This document shows positions 33,730-40,866 of a stretch of 64,000 bases of DNA, one piece after another. Source of the DNA: Pseudomonas neuropathica (GTDB lineage Bacteria > Pseudomonadota > Gammaproteobacteria > Pseudomonadales > Pseudomonadaceae); assembly GCF_015461835.1 (NCBI RefSeq), contig NZ_JACOPX010000014.1:1-64000 (forward strand), read 5' to 3'. Numbering within the stretch: position 1 is the first letter of the stretch; every line of letters begins with the position of its first letter. Below the pieces are notes generated by a model. That model was not told where the DNA came from and made no database searches. It was given only the letters and a program-made list of their open reading frames with translations. The translations under genes were made by a program, and so were the position numbers.

Positions 33730-34623
33730 CGCGGTAAACAGCTCGCGTCGGGCACCTTCGGTAATCGCAACGATACCGGGGTGCTTGACCTTGCGTTCCA
33801 CCGAAATGGCATAGAACGACTCGGTCACCGCGTCGGTCTGGCCTATCAGTTCGACGCCGTACTGGCGCTTCACTTCATCGGCAATCACGCTCGGGCCGAT
33901 AAAAATCCCGCTGCCGGATTGGCCAAACGCCTGCATCAAGGCACTGTCATCAAACTCGCCGACGATTTGCGGCTGGATCTGCTGCTCGGCAAACCAGCGC
34001 TGCAAGCGGCTGCGCACCACGGTTTCCGGTCCGGGAATCAACAGTGGCGCACCGTGCAGGCTACGCGGGAAATCCTGACCGTATCTGGCTGCCAGTTCCG
34101 GGGTGGCGAAGAAACTGATTCCGCACTCACCGAGTTTCTGACTGTAGCCCTTGATGTCGAGGTGCGAGGGCATCGGGCTGTCGGAAATCACCAGGTCGAG
34201 GCGCTGGATCGCCAGATCGGCGAGCAAACGTTCGAGTTTGTCTTCGCGACAGGTAATGCGCAGAGGCTCGTTCAGCTCCATGGTTGGCGCGATCAGGCGA
34301 TAGACAATGGATTTAGGCACCACGTCAGCCACGCCGACGCGGAACAGGATCTGCTGTTCGTGGGGCTGGGCACGCAGCATCAGTTCCAGTTCGCCGCCGA
34401 GCTGGAACATCTGCTCGGCGTAGGGCAGGGCTTGTCGCCCGGCTTCGGTCAATTCGAGTTGCCGGCCGACGCGTCTGAATAACTCGATGCCATACGTCTG
34501 TTCAAACAGTGATATCTGCCCGCTGATGGTCTGTGGTGTCAGGTTCAGTTGCTCGCAGGCGCGCACGATGCTGCCGGTCTTGGCTACGACCCAGAAGTAA
34601 TGCAGTTGTCGGTAATTGAGCAT
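33724..34623 (-). CDS. NhaR-like LysR-family regulator
   Basis: A 299-residue LTTR. The HTH begins LNYRQLHYFWVVAKTGSIVRACEQLNLTPQTISGQISLFEQ, which closely follows E. coli NhaR (HYFWxVxKxGSV). The C-terminal domain contains VGVADVVPKSIVYRLIAPTMEL and the SDSPMPSHLDIKGYSQKLGECGISFFA segment also seen in NhaR. NhaR senses sodium and activates nhaA and surface-polysaccharide genes in E. coli; no nhaA is present here, so the target is open. Confidence 0.82.
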   Translation of the reverse strand: MLNYRQLHYFWVVAKTGSIVRACEQLNLTPQTISGQISLFEQTYGIELFRRVGRQLELTEAGRQALPYAEQMFQLGGELELMLRAQPHEQQILFRVGVADVVPKSIVYRLIAPTMELNEPLRITCREDKLERLLADLAIQRLDLVISDSPMPSHLDIKGYSQKLGECGISFFATPELAARYGQDFPRSLHGAPLLIPGPETVVRSRLQRWFAEQQIQPQIVGEFDDSALMQAFGQSGSGIFIGPSVIADEVKRQYGVELIGQTDAVTESFYAISVERKVKHPGIVAITEGARRELFTAL

Positions 34624-34756
34624 GACGTTCTACAGTTCGTGAAAACCGAAGTATAGCCGCTAAAAATACGAATTTTCCTGAAGTGTTTGTCTCCCTAGAA
34701 TGCCCACCCATCGACGGCCGGTCTGTGAGCCTGTCTGTTCATTCGAAGGAAACCTT

Positions 34757-34999
34757 ATGAAATACACAATCCCGGCATTGATGTTTACGTCTTTACTGCT
34801 TATGGCCGGTTGCGATCAGGCCGAGAAAAGCGCCCAGCAACTGATGGGCAAGGCTGCCGAAAGCGCCAAGCAAGCGATTGACGACACCCATAAAGCCGCT
34901 GAGCAAGCACTCAGTGATGCCACCGGCGGGCTGATCGAGAAAAAAGAAACACCGGAAAAAGATGCGGAAAAATCCGAATCTTCCTCCAAGACCATCTAA
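34757..34999 (+). CDS. Small helical lipoprotein (80 aa)
   Basis: An 80-residue product with a signal sequence and lipobox LLMAGC (Cys near residue 19), then an Ala/Lys/Glu-rich amphipathic helix (KSAQQLMGKAAESAKQAIDDTHKAAEQAL) and a charged tail (KKETPEKDAEKSESSSK). AAGGA precedes the ATG at 34757. The form resembles Lpp-like or entericidin-like envelope lipoproteins. It lies 29 bases before terC and may share its transcript. The function is unknown. Confidence 0.75.
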   Translation: MKYTIPALMFTSLLLMAGCDQAEKSAQQLMGKAAESAKQAIDDTHKAAEQALSDATGGLIEKKETPEKDAEKSESSSKTI

Positions 35000-35028
35000 T
35001 TCGTCTTACACAGAGTCAGGACTGACCC

Positions 35029-35778
35029 ATGGAATATCTGTTACAGCTCGCCGCCAGCCCCACCGCTTGGGTTGCTTTGGCCACACTGGTGGTGATGGAA
35101 ATCGTGCTCGGCATCGATAACCTGATCTTTATCTCGATCCTGACCAACAAATTGCCCAAGCAGTACCAGCAGAAAGCACGCCGTATCGGTATCGGCATGG
35201 CGTTGATCCTGCGTCTGGCACTGTTGAGCACCATCGCCTTCATCGTGCAGTTGACCGCACCTGTGATCGAGATCCTGGGCCAGGCGTTCTCCTGGAAGGA
35301 CATGATCCTGATTGCCGGTGGTCTGTTCCTGGTCTGGAAGGCTACGACCGAGATCCATCACAGCATGGACCCGGCGCCGGAAGATCCGAAGTCGGCGACC
35401 TCGACAGTCACTTTGGGTTTTGCCGCGGCTATCGGCCAGATCCTGATGCTCGACATGGTGTTCTCGATCGACAGCATCATTACTGCGGTCGGCATGACCG
35501 AACACTTGCCGATCATGATCATCGCGGTGGTGGTGTCGGTGCTGGTGATGCTGTTTGCTGCTGAACCGCTGGCCAAGTTCATCAACGACAACCCGACGGT
35601 GGTGATGCTGGCTCTGGGCTTCTTGATCATGATCGGTATGACGCTGATCGCCGAAGGCTTCGGCGCCCACGTACCGAAAGGTTACGTGTATGCAGCGATG
35701 GCGTTCTCGGCAGCGATTGAAGTGCTGAACATGATGTCTCGTCGGGCCAGGCAGAAGAAGCTGGCTGAGCAGGCGTAA
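35029..35778 (+). CDS. TerC-family integral membrane protein
   Basis: A 249-residue protein with seven to nine hydrophobic helices and the two acidic intramembrane motifs of TerC: LVVMEIVLGIDNLIFISILTNKLP near residue 22 and LDMVFSIDSIITAVGM near 140. Members act as metal (often manganese) exporters; single-domain forms like this (YgdQ/YoaE type without CBS domains) are less defined. It ends with RRARQKKLAEQ, a basic cytoplasmic tail, and is followed by a strong terminator. Confidence 0.9.
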   Translation: MEYLLQLAASPTAWVALATLVVMEIVLGIDNLIFISILTNKLPKQYQQKARRIGIGMALILRLALLSTIAFIVQLTAPVIEILGQAFSWKDMILIAGGLFLVWKATTEIHHSMDPAPEDPKSATSTVTLGFAAAIGQILMLDMVFSIDSIITAVGMTEHLPIMIIAVVVSVLVMLFAAEPLAKFINDNPTVVMLALGFLIMIGMTLIAEGFGAHVPKGYVYAAMAFSAAIEVLNMMSRRARQKKLAEQA

Positions 35779-35791
35779 CTGCTGAAAGTAC

Positions 35792-35832
35792 AAAAAACCG
35801 CCTGAACTCTTAGAGAACAGGCGGTTTTTTTT
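35792..35832 (+). terminator. Rho-independent terminator after terC-family gene
   Basis: AACCGCCTG pairs with CAGGCGGTT around a 13-base loop, followed by eight T residues. Confidence 0.9.
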
Positions 35833-35873
35833 GAATCAAGATTTGCAGTGCGGGATAGAGCCAGCCCCTCACC

Positions 35874-36020
35874 CCAGCCCTCTCCCAAGGGAGAGGGGGA
35901 AAGGGAGCCGATTTGTGTAGTTTTTAAACGTGTGTTCAACCTGGTCTTCCAGGTCGGCGTAGCTCGAAAAACAACTCGGTCAGTCCCCTCTCCCTCCGGG
36001 AGAGGGCTAGGGTGAGGGGC
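35874..36020. repeat. Dispersed repeat with CCCCTCACCC ends, copy 2 (inverted)
   Basis: This is the reverse complement of the element at 30762-30927, with its right end (35973-36020) identical and its centre diverged. It lies between two convergent genes. Confidence 0.8.
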
Positions 36021-36041
36021 TTTTGCTTTTAAAGTTTGGCC

Positions 36042-36209
36042 TCAGTGCGCAGTTGCGTGACGCGGGCTGTGCTTCTCGGTTTTCTCAACCGCAGCAGGCT
36101 GAACCGGATGATGATGGCGCCGCGAAACCCGCAGCACCCCCCACAACATGGCAGCGGCCACGGCCAGCCAGCCGGCAATCAACATTACGATGGTCATGGT
36201 CAGGCTCAT
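36042..36209 (-). CDS. Small single-pass membrane protein (55 aa)
   Basis: A 55-residue product with one membrane helix (IVMLIAGWLAVAAAMLWGVL) followed by a basic, His-rich cytoplasmic tail (RVSRRHHHPVQ). GAGGAGG precedes the ATG at 36209; the longer frame from 36242 has no site. No family is recognised. The His cluster could bind metal but this is unproven. Confidence 0.62.
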   Translation of the reverse strand: MSLTMTIVMLIAGWLAVAAAMLWGVLRVSRRHHHPVQPAAVEKTEKHSPRHATAH

Positions 36210-36440
36210 CAGTGCCTCCTCTTCGCCCTGCATCGGGCCCACACTTTTTCAATTCGCTCTGTTTCAGTGACAGTCTAGACAATGGGGTGTTTCAGACTAT
36301 TGACCAAAGGTCGATTGCGACCAATCACTTTGCTCTATGCAATCGATGGGTCTGCCGCTTAAGGCTATACCGCAGCCGGGCGCGGCCCTATGATCGCAGG
36401 CGTTGCCGGAACACGATGACCGGCGTCTGAACAGAGAGTG

Positions 36441-37115
36441 ATGATGGTGCAGGTATTTTCTCGAATTCGTGCGGCGCTACTGGTGGCGGGTTGTGCGGCC
36501 GTGTTGGCCGGATGTGCAGGTACTGTGGCGCCTGAGGTCAAGCGTCTGCCGGAGCGGGTCGAACTCAGTGGCACGTTCTATCGCGGCGAAGCCAATCAGA
36601 GCGGCCCGCAAGTGCTGGCCAGCCTGTTGTCGCAGCAGGGCATCGTGATCACTCCGGGGTTGCTCGAGAAACCTCTGCACTTGCCGGGTGCCGAAGACAA
36701 ATTGCAACAGAACCTGCAAAACCTGGCCCGCGAGTACGGCATGGTGGTTTACCCGCTGGACAGCAACCTGCCCGCACTGTTGACCCAAGTGGCGGCAGGC
36801 TATCCGGTGATGGTGCGCTTCAGCGAGGGGGCGGCATTCTGGGCCGAGCCGCGTTACGCGATCCTGTCCGGCTACGACCGCAACAAACAGAAGGTCTTGC
36901 TGCGTGCCGGCATGAACCGTCGCGAACTGATGAGTTTCAGCTCCTTTGAGTCGGCACTGGAGAAATCCGGTGGCTGGGCCGTGCTGATCCAGAAACCGTC
37001 GCAGATCCCGGCAGCCGTTGATCGTCAGCGCTGGCTCAAAGCGGCAGATGAACTGGCCCAGGCCGGTCAGGAAAACGAAGCGGCGCAGGCGCGCAAGGCG
37101 CTGGCAGCCCACTGA
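36441..37115 (+). CDS. Lipoprotein with a peptidase C39-like fold, probably inactive
   Basis: A ~224-residue lipoprotein with lipobox VLAGC near residue 26. The body reads like a C39-type papain-fold domain: GEANQSGPQVLASLLSQQGIVITPGLLEKP (where a Cys would follow Gln/Pro), LQNLAREYGMVVYPLDSNLPALLTQVAAGYPVMVRF, then AEPRYAILSGYDRNKQKVLLRAGMNRRELM (where a catalytic His is expected) and GWAVLIQKP. The Cys is replaced and no clear catalytic His is seen, so it may bind rather than cut peptides. Start codons at 36438, 36441 and 36444 are all possible. Confidence 0.68.
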   Translation: MMVQVFSRIRAALLVAGCAAVLAGCAGTVAPEVKRLPERVELSGTFYRGEANQSGPQVLASLLSQQGIVITPGLLEKPLHLPGAEDKLQQNLQNLAREYGMVVYPLDSNLPALLTQVAAGYPVMVRFSEGAAFWAEPRYAILSGYDRNKQKVLLRAGMNRRELMSFSSFESALEKSGGWAVLIQKPSQIPAAVDRQRWLKAADELAQAGQENEAAQARKALAAH

Positions 37116-37205
37116 GTTCCCGTTCGTCATTTGCCGGGCACGACTGCGCCCGGCAAGCCTCCTACGAATAGAACCCGTTTTCTGCGGGTGACTCAGGAGG
37201 CGAAC

Positions 37206-37412
37206 ATGGCAGATTCCCCATCCCCGAAAGGGCCGCATTCGACCGAGCATTCGTCGGGTCATGATCTGGGTTTCGACCCCGATTCGCCGGACCTTGATGA
37301 TCCGCAAGTCGATCCGGTTGGCCCGGCCAAGGCGCCGAAAGACGTGAAACCCGGTGAAGACGACAAGACGCCGGCCAAACCTTATGACCCGTTAGCCAAT
37401 CTGAAACCTTGA
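37206..37412 (+). CDS. Small acidic, proline-rich hypothetical protein (68 aa)
   Basis: A 68-residue hydrophilic product (FDPDSPDLDDPQVDPVGPAKAPKDVKPGEDD) with CAGGAGG upstream of the ATG at 37206. It lies 12 bases before a second gene of the same type, with which it shares length and Asp-Pro wording, so the two look like tandem duplicates. It is probably disordered, without signal peptide or Cys. The function is unknown. Confidence 0.68.
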   Translation: MADSPSPKGPHSTEHSSGHDLGFDPDSPDLDDPQVDPVGPAKAPKDVKPGEDDKTPAKPYDPLANLKP

Positions 37413-37424
37413 TGTGAGGTGCGT

Positions 37425-37631
37425 ATGAGTACTGACTCAAGCTTCGATGACCAAAAACCGGACAGCGTGCCCACGACGCCGGAGCCGGAGATTGATCCGG
37501 TGCTGGATCCGGACAGCCCGCTGCGCGATCCGATGGCCCGACCTAATGTCATGACGCCGGAACCTTCGCGGGATCCAAGTGCAGGCGATGGCATTCCTGA
37601 TGACGACAAGATGCCGCTGCCCAATGACTGA
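37425..37631 (+). CDS. Small acidic, proline-rich hypothetical protein (68 aa), tandem copy
   Basis: A 68-residue product (PEPEIDPVLDPDSPLRDPMARPNVMTPEPSRDP) matching the preceding gene and the gene at 23618 in length and style. GAGG lies upstream of the ATG at 37425. A strong terminator follows within 20 bases, so the pair is one transcript. Confidence 0.68.
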   Translation: MSTDSSFDDQKPDSVPTTPEPEIDPVLDPDSPLRDPMARPNVMTPEPSRDPSAGDGIPDDDKMPLPND

Positions 37632-37645
37632 AATGCAGGCGAAAA

Positions 37646-37673
37646 AAAAGCCCCGAGGATTCGGGGCTTTTTC
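37646..37673. terminator. Bidirectional rho-independent terminator
   Basis: AAAGCCCCGA and TCGGGGCTTT pair around a short loop, with an A-run upstream and a T-run downstream. It serves the small acidic genes and pbpG, which converge here. Confidence 0.9.
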
Positions 37674-37686
37674 TTGCGGGCGCGGG

Positions 37687-38625
37687 TTACTTGGACGCTT
37701 CAACCACACCGCTCTGGCGTGACTTGAGGTTTTTCTCGGCCTTGTATTGTTGCGCCACCGCAGGAACGTTGGCGCTCTTGCCGGTTTCCACCCAGCTGCG
37801 AATACGGCTGGCATCGGCAAAGTGGGTGTATTTGCCGAAGGCATCGAGAATCACCAGCGCGACCGGGCGGTTAGCCATTTTCGTTACCAGGACCAGGCAA
37901 TGACCGGCAGGATTGGTGAAACCGGTTTTGGTGATCTTGATGTCCCAGTCGGCCTTGTTCACCAGGTGGTCGGTATTGCGGAAACCCAGGGTGTAGTTGG
38001 GTTTGCGGAATGACACGGTCTTTTCCTTGGTGGTGGTGAGTTCGCTGAGGAGCGGGTACTTATGCGCGGCCACCAGCAGCTTGCTCAGGTCACGGGCGGT
38101 GGAAACGTTACGTTCCGACAGGCCTGTCGGTTCGACAAAGTGCGTACTGGTCATGCCCAGTGCCTTGGCTTTCGCGTTCATGGCCGCGATAAAGGCTGCG
38201 TAACCTCCCGGATAGTGGTGAGCGAGGCTGGCGGCCGCGCGGTTCTCCGAAGACATCAAGGCGATCAGCAGCATCTCGCGACGCGGCAGCTCACTCTTGA
38301 GTTTGACTCGGGAGAACACACCCCTCATTTCCGGTGTGTTGCTGATATCGACATTGATCCATTCGTCCATGTTCTGCCGGGCTTCAACCACTACCAATCC
38401 AGTCATGAGCTTGCTGACAGAAGCGATCGGCACGATCACGTCAGGGTTGCTGGAGTAGATGACTTTGTTGGTCTGCATATCCATGAGCAGTGCGCTGCCG
38501 GAGGCGATCTTCAGGCTCGAAGCGTCACGTGGGGCAGCGGTGGTTTCCGCAGCGTTGATCGTTGGCGTGATGAATGTGCCTGTAAAAGCAAAAAACAGGC
38601 TCAGAATCGAAAGACGAATTTTCAC
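37687..38625 (-). CDS. pbpG: D-alanyl-D-alanine endopeptidase (PBP7 type)
   Basis: A 312-residue periplasmic serine peptidase of the S11 family that cuts cross-links in peptidoglycan. The signal peptide ends near residue 26 (TINAAE). Catalytic motifs are Ser69-Val-Ser-Lys72 in PIASVSKLMTG, SEN in MSSENRAAASLAHHYPGG, and KTG in ITKTGFTNPAGHCLV. The short length without the C-terminal PBP5 membrane helix fits PBP7/8. It is transcribed alone towards the shared terminator. Confidence 0.93.
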   Translation of the reverse strand: MKIRLSILSLFFAFTGTFITPTINAAETTAAPRDASSLKIASGSALLMDMQTNKVIYSSNPDVIVPIASVSKLMTGLVVVEARQNMDEWINVDISNTPEMRGVFSRVKLKSELPRREMLLIALMSSENRAAASLAHHYPGGYAAFIAAMNAKAKALGMTSTHFVEPTGLSERNVSTARDLSKLLVAAHKYPLLSELTTTKEKTVSFRKPNYTLGFRNTDHLVNKADWDIKITKTGFTNPAGHCLVLVTKMANRPVALVILDAFGKYTHFADASRIRSWVETGKSANVPAVAQQYKAEKNLKSRQSGVVEASK

Positions 38626-38810
38626 GCGGGCGAACTCATAAAGGTTGGATATTCCGTTAGTTTGTAACGGGTTATTTCTTCAAAGCGTCGCATTTTAGGA
38701 GTATGGCTGAAGAACTGTCGATGGTTGTTTGAGTGACCTGAAAATCTCGTGAAAAGGCCTGTAAAAAGAGGGGTTTCCGGCGAACGGTTACAGTTTTTTC
38801 TCAGGCATGA

Positions 38811-38836
38811 AAAAACCCGCACAAGGCGGGTTTTTC
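38811..38836 (-). terminator. Rho-independent terminator of folD
   Basis: AAAAACCCGC and GCGGGTTTTT pair around a five-base loop, 20 bases after the folD stop. Confidence 0.88.
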
Positions 38837-38855
38837 TTATTGCTGAAATTACCGA

Positions 38856-39710
38856 TCAGGCGTGCAGGGTTTCTGCCGCATAAAGGGTGTTTTCCAGCAG
38901 GCAGGCGCGGGTCATCGGACCTACGCCACCCGGCACTGGAGTGATCCAGCCAGCGCGGGGCAGGGCGGTTTCGTAGACGACGTCGCCGACCAGTTTGCCG
39001 TCGTCCTGACGGTTGATGCCGACGTCGATCACGATCGCGCCTTCCTTGATCCACTCGCCTTTGACCAGGCCCGGCTTGCCGGCGGCCACCACCACCAGAT
39101 CAGCACGACCAACGTGGCCGGCTAGATCCTTGGTGAAGCGGTGTGTCACGGTCACGGTGCAACCGGCCAGCAGCAGTTCCATGGCCATCGGGCGACCGAC
39201 GATGTTGGAAGCGCCGACGACCACTGCGTCCATGCCATAAAGGTCAGCGCCAGTGCTTTCCAGCAGCGTCATGATGCCTTTAGGTGTGCAGGGACGCAGC
39301 AGCGGAATGCGCTGGGCCAGGCGGCCGACGTTATAAGGATGGAAGCCGTCGACGTCTTTGTCCGGGCGAATGCGCTCCAGCAATTTGGAGGCATCCAGGT
39401 GCTCGGGCAGCGGCAGCTGAAGCAGGATGCCGTCGATCGCAGGGTCGTCGTTGAGGCGATCGATCAGATCGGTCAGCGCGTCTTGCGTGGTGTCGGAGGG
39501 CAGGTCGTAGGCTTGAGAGAGGAAGCCAACCTCTTCACAGTCTTTACGCTTGTGCGAGACATAAACCTGAGAGGCAGGATCGCTGCCGACCAGGATCACC
39601 GCGAGGCCGGGAGTGCGCAGGCCTTGCTGGCGACGCTCGGCAACTCGTTGGGCGATCTGCTGGCGCAGGCTGGCGGCGATCGATTTGCCGTCGATTAGTT
39701 GTGCAGTCAT
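38856..39710 (-). CDS. folD: Bifunctional methylenetetrahydrofolate dehydrogenase/cyclohydrolase
   Basis: A 284-residue cytoplasmic enzyme that interconverts 5,10-methylene-, 5,10-methenyl- and 10-formyl-tetrahydrofolate with NADP. Signature segments are YVSHKRKDCEEVGF with catalytic Lys54, ILLQLPLPEHLD, PCTPKGIM, the nucleotide-binding VVVGASNIVGRPMAMEL and the closing GDV...ITPVPGGVGPMTRACLLENT. It is full length. It is divergent from the tRNA cluster and ends at its own terminator. Confidence 0.96.
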   Translation of the reverse strand: MTAQLIDGKSIAASLRQQIAQRVAERRQQGLRTPGLAVILVGSDPASQVYVSHKRKDCEEVGFLSQAYDLPSDTTQDALTDLIDRLNDDPAIDGILLQLPLPEHLDASKLLERIRPDKDVDGFHPYNVGRLAQRIPLLRPCTPKGIMTLLESTGADLYGMDAVVVGASNIVGRPMAMELLLAGCTVTVTHRFTKDLAGHVGRADLVVVAAGKPGLVKGEWIKEGAIVIDVGINRQDDGKLVGDVVYETALPRAGWITPVPGGVGPMTRACLLENTLYAAETLHA

Positions 39711-39841
39711 TGCGCGTGATTAACCATCGAGAGGGGAAAAAATGAGAACGCATTCTCGCATGTCGAGCGTTGAGGGCAAAGGCGCTTGGTCAGCAAATTC
39801 CTCTAACTCCTTTAATTAAATGAATTTTTTTCAAAAAGGAT

Positions 39842-39870
39842 TTGACGACCTTTCGAGCGCTCTATACTAT
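39842..39870 (+). promoter_or_regulatory. Probable sigma-70 promoter of the tRNA cluster
   Basis: TTGACG is followed by TATACTAT; the spacer is 15 to 17 bases depending on which hexamer is taken. A ~115-base leader without a reading frame leads to the first tRNA. No other feature is seen in the 275-base gap. Confidence 0.6.
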
Positions 39871-39985
39871 TCGTCGCACTTGTCGGGCACAGCCTAGCAC
39901 TGGTTAAGAAGGTGAAGCGGAATCAAGGTTCTGCGACACTGGAAAGCACTTAGTTTGTAGTCCTTTAAGAGTACAGATTAATAAG

Positions 39986-40062
39986 GCGCCCGTAGCTCAG
40001 CTGGATAGAGCATCCGCCTTCTAAGCGGATGGTCGCAGGTTCGAGTCCTGCCGGGTGCGCCA
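39986..40062 (+). tRNA. tRNA-Arg (anticodon TCT)
   Basis: GCGCCCG pairs with CGGGTGC in the acceptor stem (one G-U); discriminator G and CCA are encoded. The anticodon loop CTTCTAA gives TCT, reading AGA. The D-loop (AGCTCAGCTGGATAGAGC) and T-loop (GGTTCGAGTCC) are standard. Confidence 0.96.
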
Positions 40063-40094
40063 TTAGGCAGCTTTGGCACAAGTAGCGCGATATG

Positions 40095-40170
40095 GTGGGC
40101 GTAGCTCAGTTGGTAGAGCACGGGATTGTGACTCCCGTTGTCGTGGGTTCGATCCCCATCGTCCACCCCA
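40095..40170 (+). tRNA. tRNA-His (anticodon GTG), copy 1
   Basis: GTGGGCG pairs with CGTCCAC; a G at 40094 supplies the extra 5' G opposite C73, as required for tRNA-His. Loop TTGTGAC gives GTG. CCA is encoded. It is identical to copy 2 at 40389. Confidence 0.96.
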
Positions 40171-40177
40171 TATTTCG

Positions 40178-40209
40178 AAAGGCGCCAGATGTAACAGTCT
40201 GGCGCCTTT
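40178..40209 (+). terminator. Hairpin after tRNA-His copy 1
   Basis: AAAGGCGCCAGA and TCTGGCGCCTTT are exact complements around an eight-base loop, with only three T residues after the stem, so it may let part of transcription pass to tRNA-Leu. Confidence 0.75.
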
Positions 40210-40226
40210 GCTTTAAAAGCTTCATC

Positions 40227-40311
40227 GCGGATGTGGTGGAATTGGTAGACACACTGGATTTAGGTTCCAGCGCCGCGAGGCGTAAGAGTTCGAGTCTCTT
40301 CATCCGCACCA
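40227..40311 (+). tRNA. tRNA-Leu (anticodon TAG)
   Basis: An 85-base class II tRNA with GCGGATG/CATCCGC acceptor arms, anticodon loop TTTAGGT, a long variable arm (GCGCCGCGAGGCGTAAG) and encoded CCA. Confidence 0.96.
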
Positions 40312-40388
40312 ATTAAAGCTTCATTCATGTCTTCGGGCTGGTGAGGTTTCAACAAAGAAGTTGTTTGGCTTTTTTGTTACGCAATATG

Positions 40389-40464
40389 GTGGGCGTAGCT
40401 CAGTTGGTAGAGCACGGGATTGTGACTCCCGTTGTCGTGGGTTCGATCCCCATCGTCCACCCCA
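40389..40464 (+). tRNA. tRNA-His (anticodon GTG), copy 2
   Basis: Identical over all 76 bases to copy 1, and the identity continues into the upstream ATATG and the downstream hairpin, showing a recent cassette duplication. Confidence 0.96.
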
Positions 40465-40471
40465 TATTTCG

Positions 40472-40506
40472 AAAGGCGCCAGATTTAACAGTCTGGCGCC
40501 TTTTTT
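40472..40506 (+). terminator. Rho-independent terminator of the tRNA cluster
   Basis: The same hairpin as after copy 1 (one loop base differs), but followed by six T residues, making it the stronger end of the unit. Confidence 0.88.
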
Positions 40507-40643
40507 GTTTTAGCGGTTCTGAAAAGCGGCGATTGCCGGTTTCGGGGCGCAGGGGCAGGGCGCTTCGTCGTATTTATGTTGCTCGATGATGCTGTGCTGC
40601 TCGCCGGGCTTGCTTTCAGGTTCGGCCGTCAGGGACTGATTGG

Positions 40644-40671
40644 CAACCTCTTCTATATATAGAAGAGGTTG
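40644..40671. repeat. Perfect 28-base palindrome between the tRNA cluster and tig
   Basis: CAACCTCTTCTATA is followed directly by its exact complement. No T-run follows on either side. The rest of the 402-base gap (40465-40866) holds the tRNA terminator and presumably the tig promoter; I see no convincing gene. Confidence 0.7.
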
Positions 40672-40866
40672 GCGCAGGGCCCTGGCGTGATTGGTTGTAT
40701 TCGCCTGTGGGACGCGCTGCATCCGTGCATCGATCCCTATAAATTGCCTGCTGTTTTTTTACCCGTTTTCAGTAGGGTGACTTCTTGAGTTTGACCCACT
40801 AGAATGCATGCCCTTGATTCTGGGGTCGGAAACGGCCGGCTAACGTCTGTGCAACGAGGAATATCC

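Noticed and set aside
40095..40464. tRNA cluster as an integration (att) site for an island
   Set aside because: No integrase, no direct repeat of a tRNA 3' end beyond the duplicated tRNA-His, and the surrounding genes are core.
40510..40722. A 70-codon minus-strand frame between the tRNA cluster and tig
   Set aside because: Plausible amino-acid make-up, but no ribosome site, no recognisable family, and it contains the 28-base palindrome; chance cannot be excluded.
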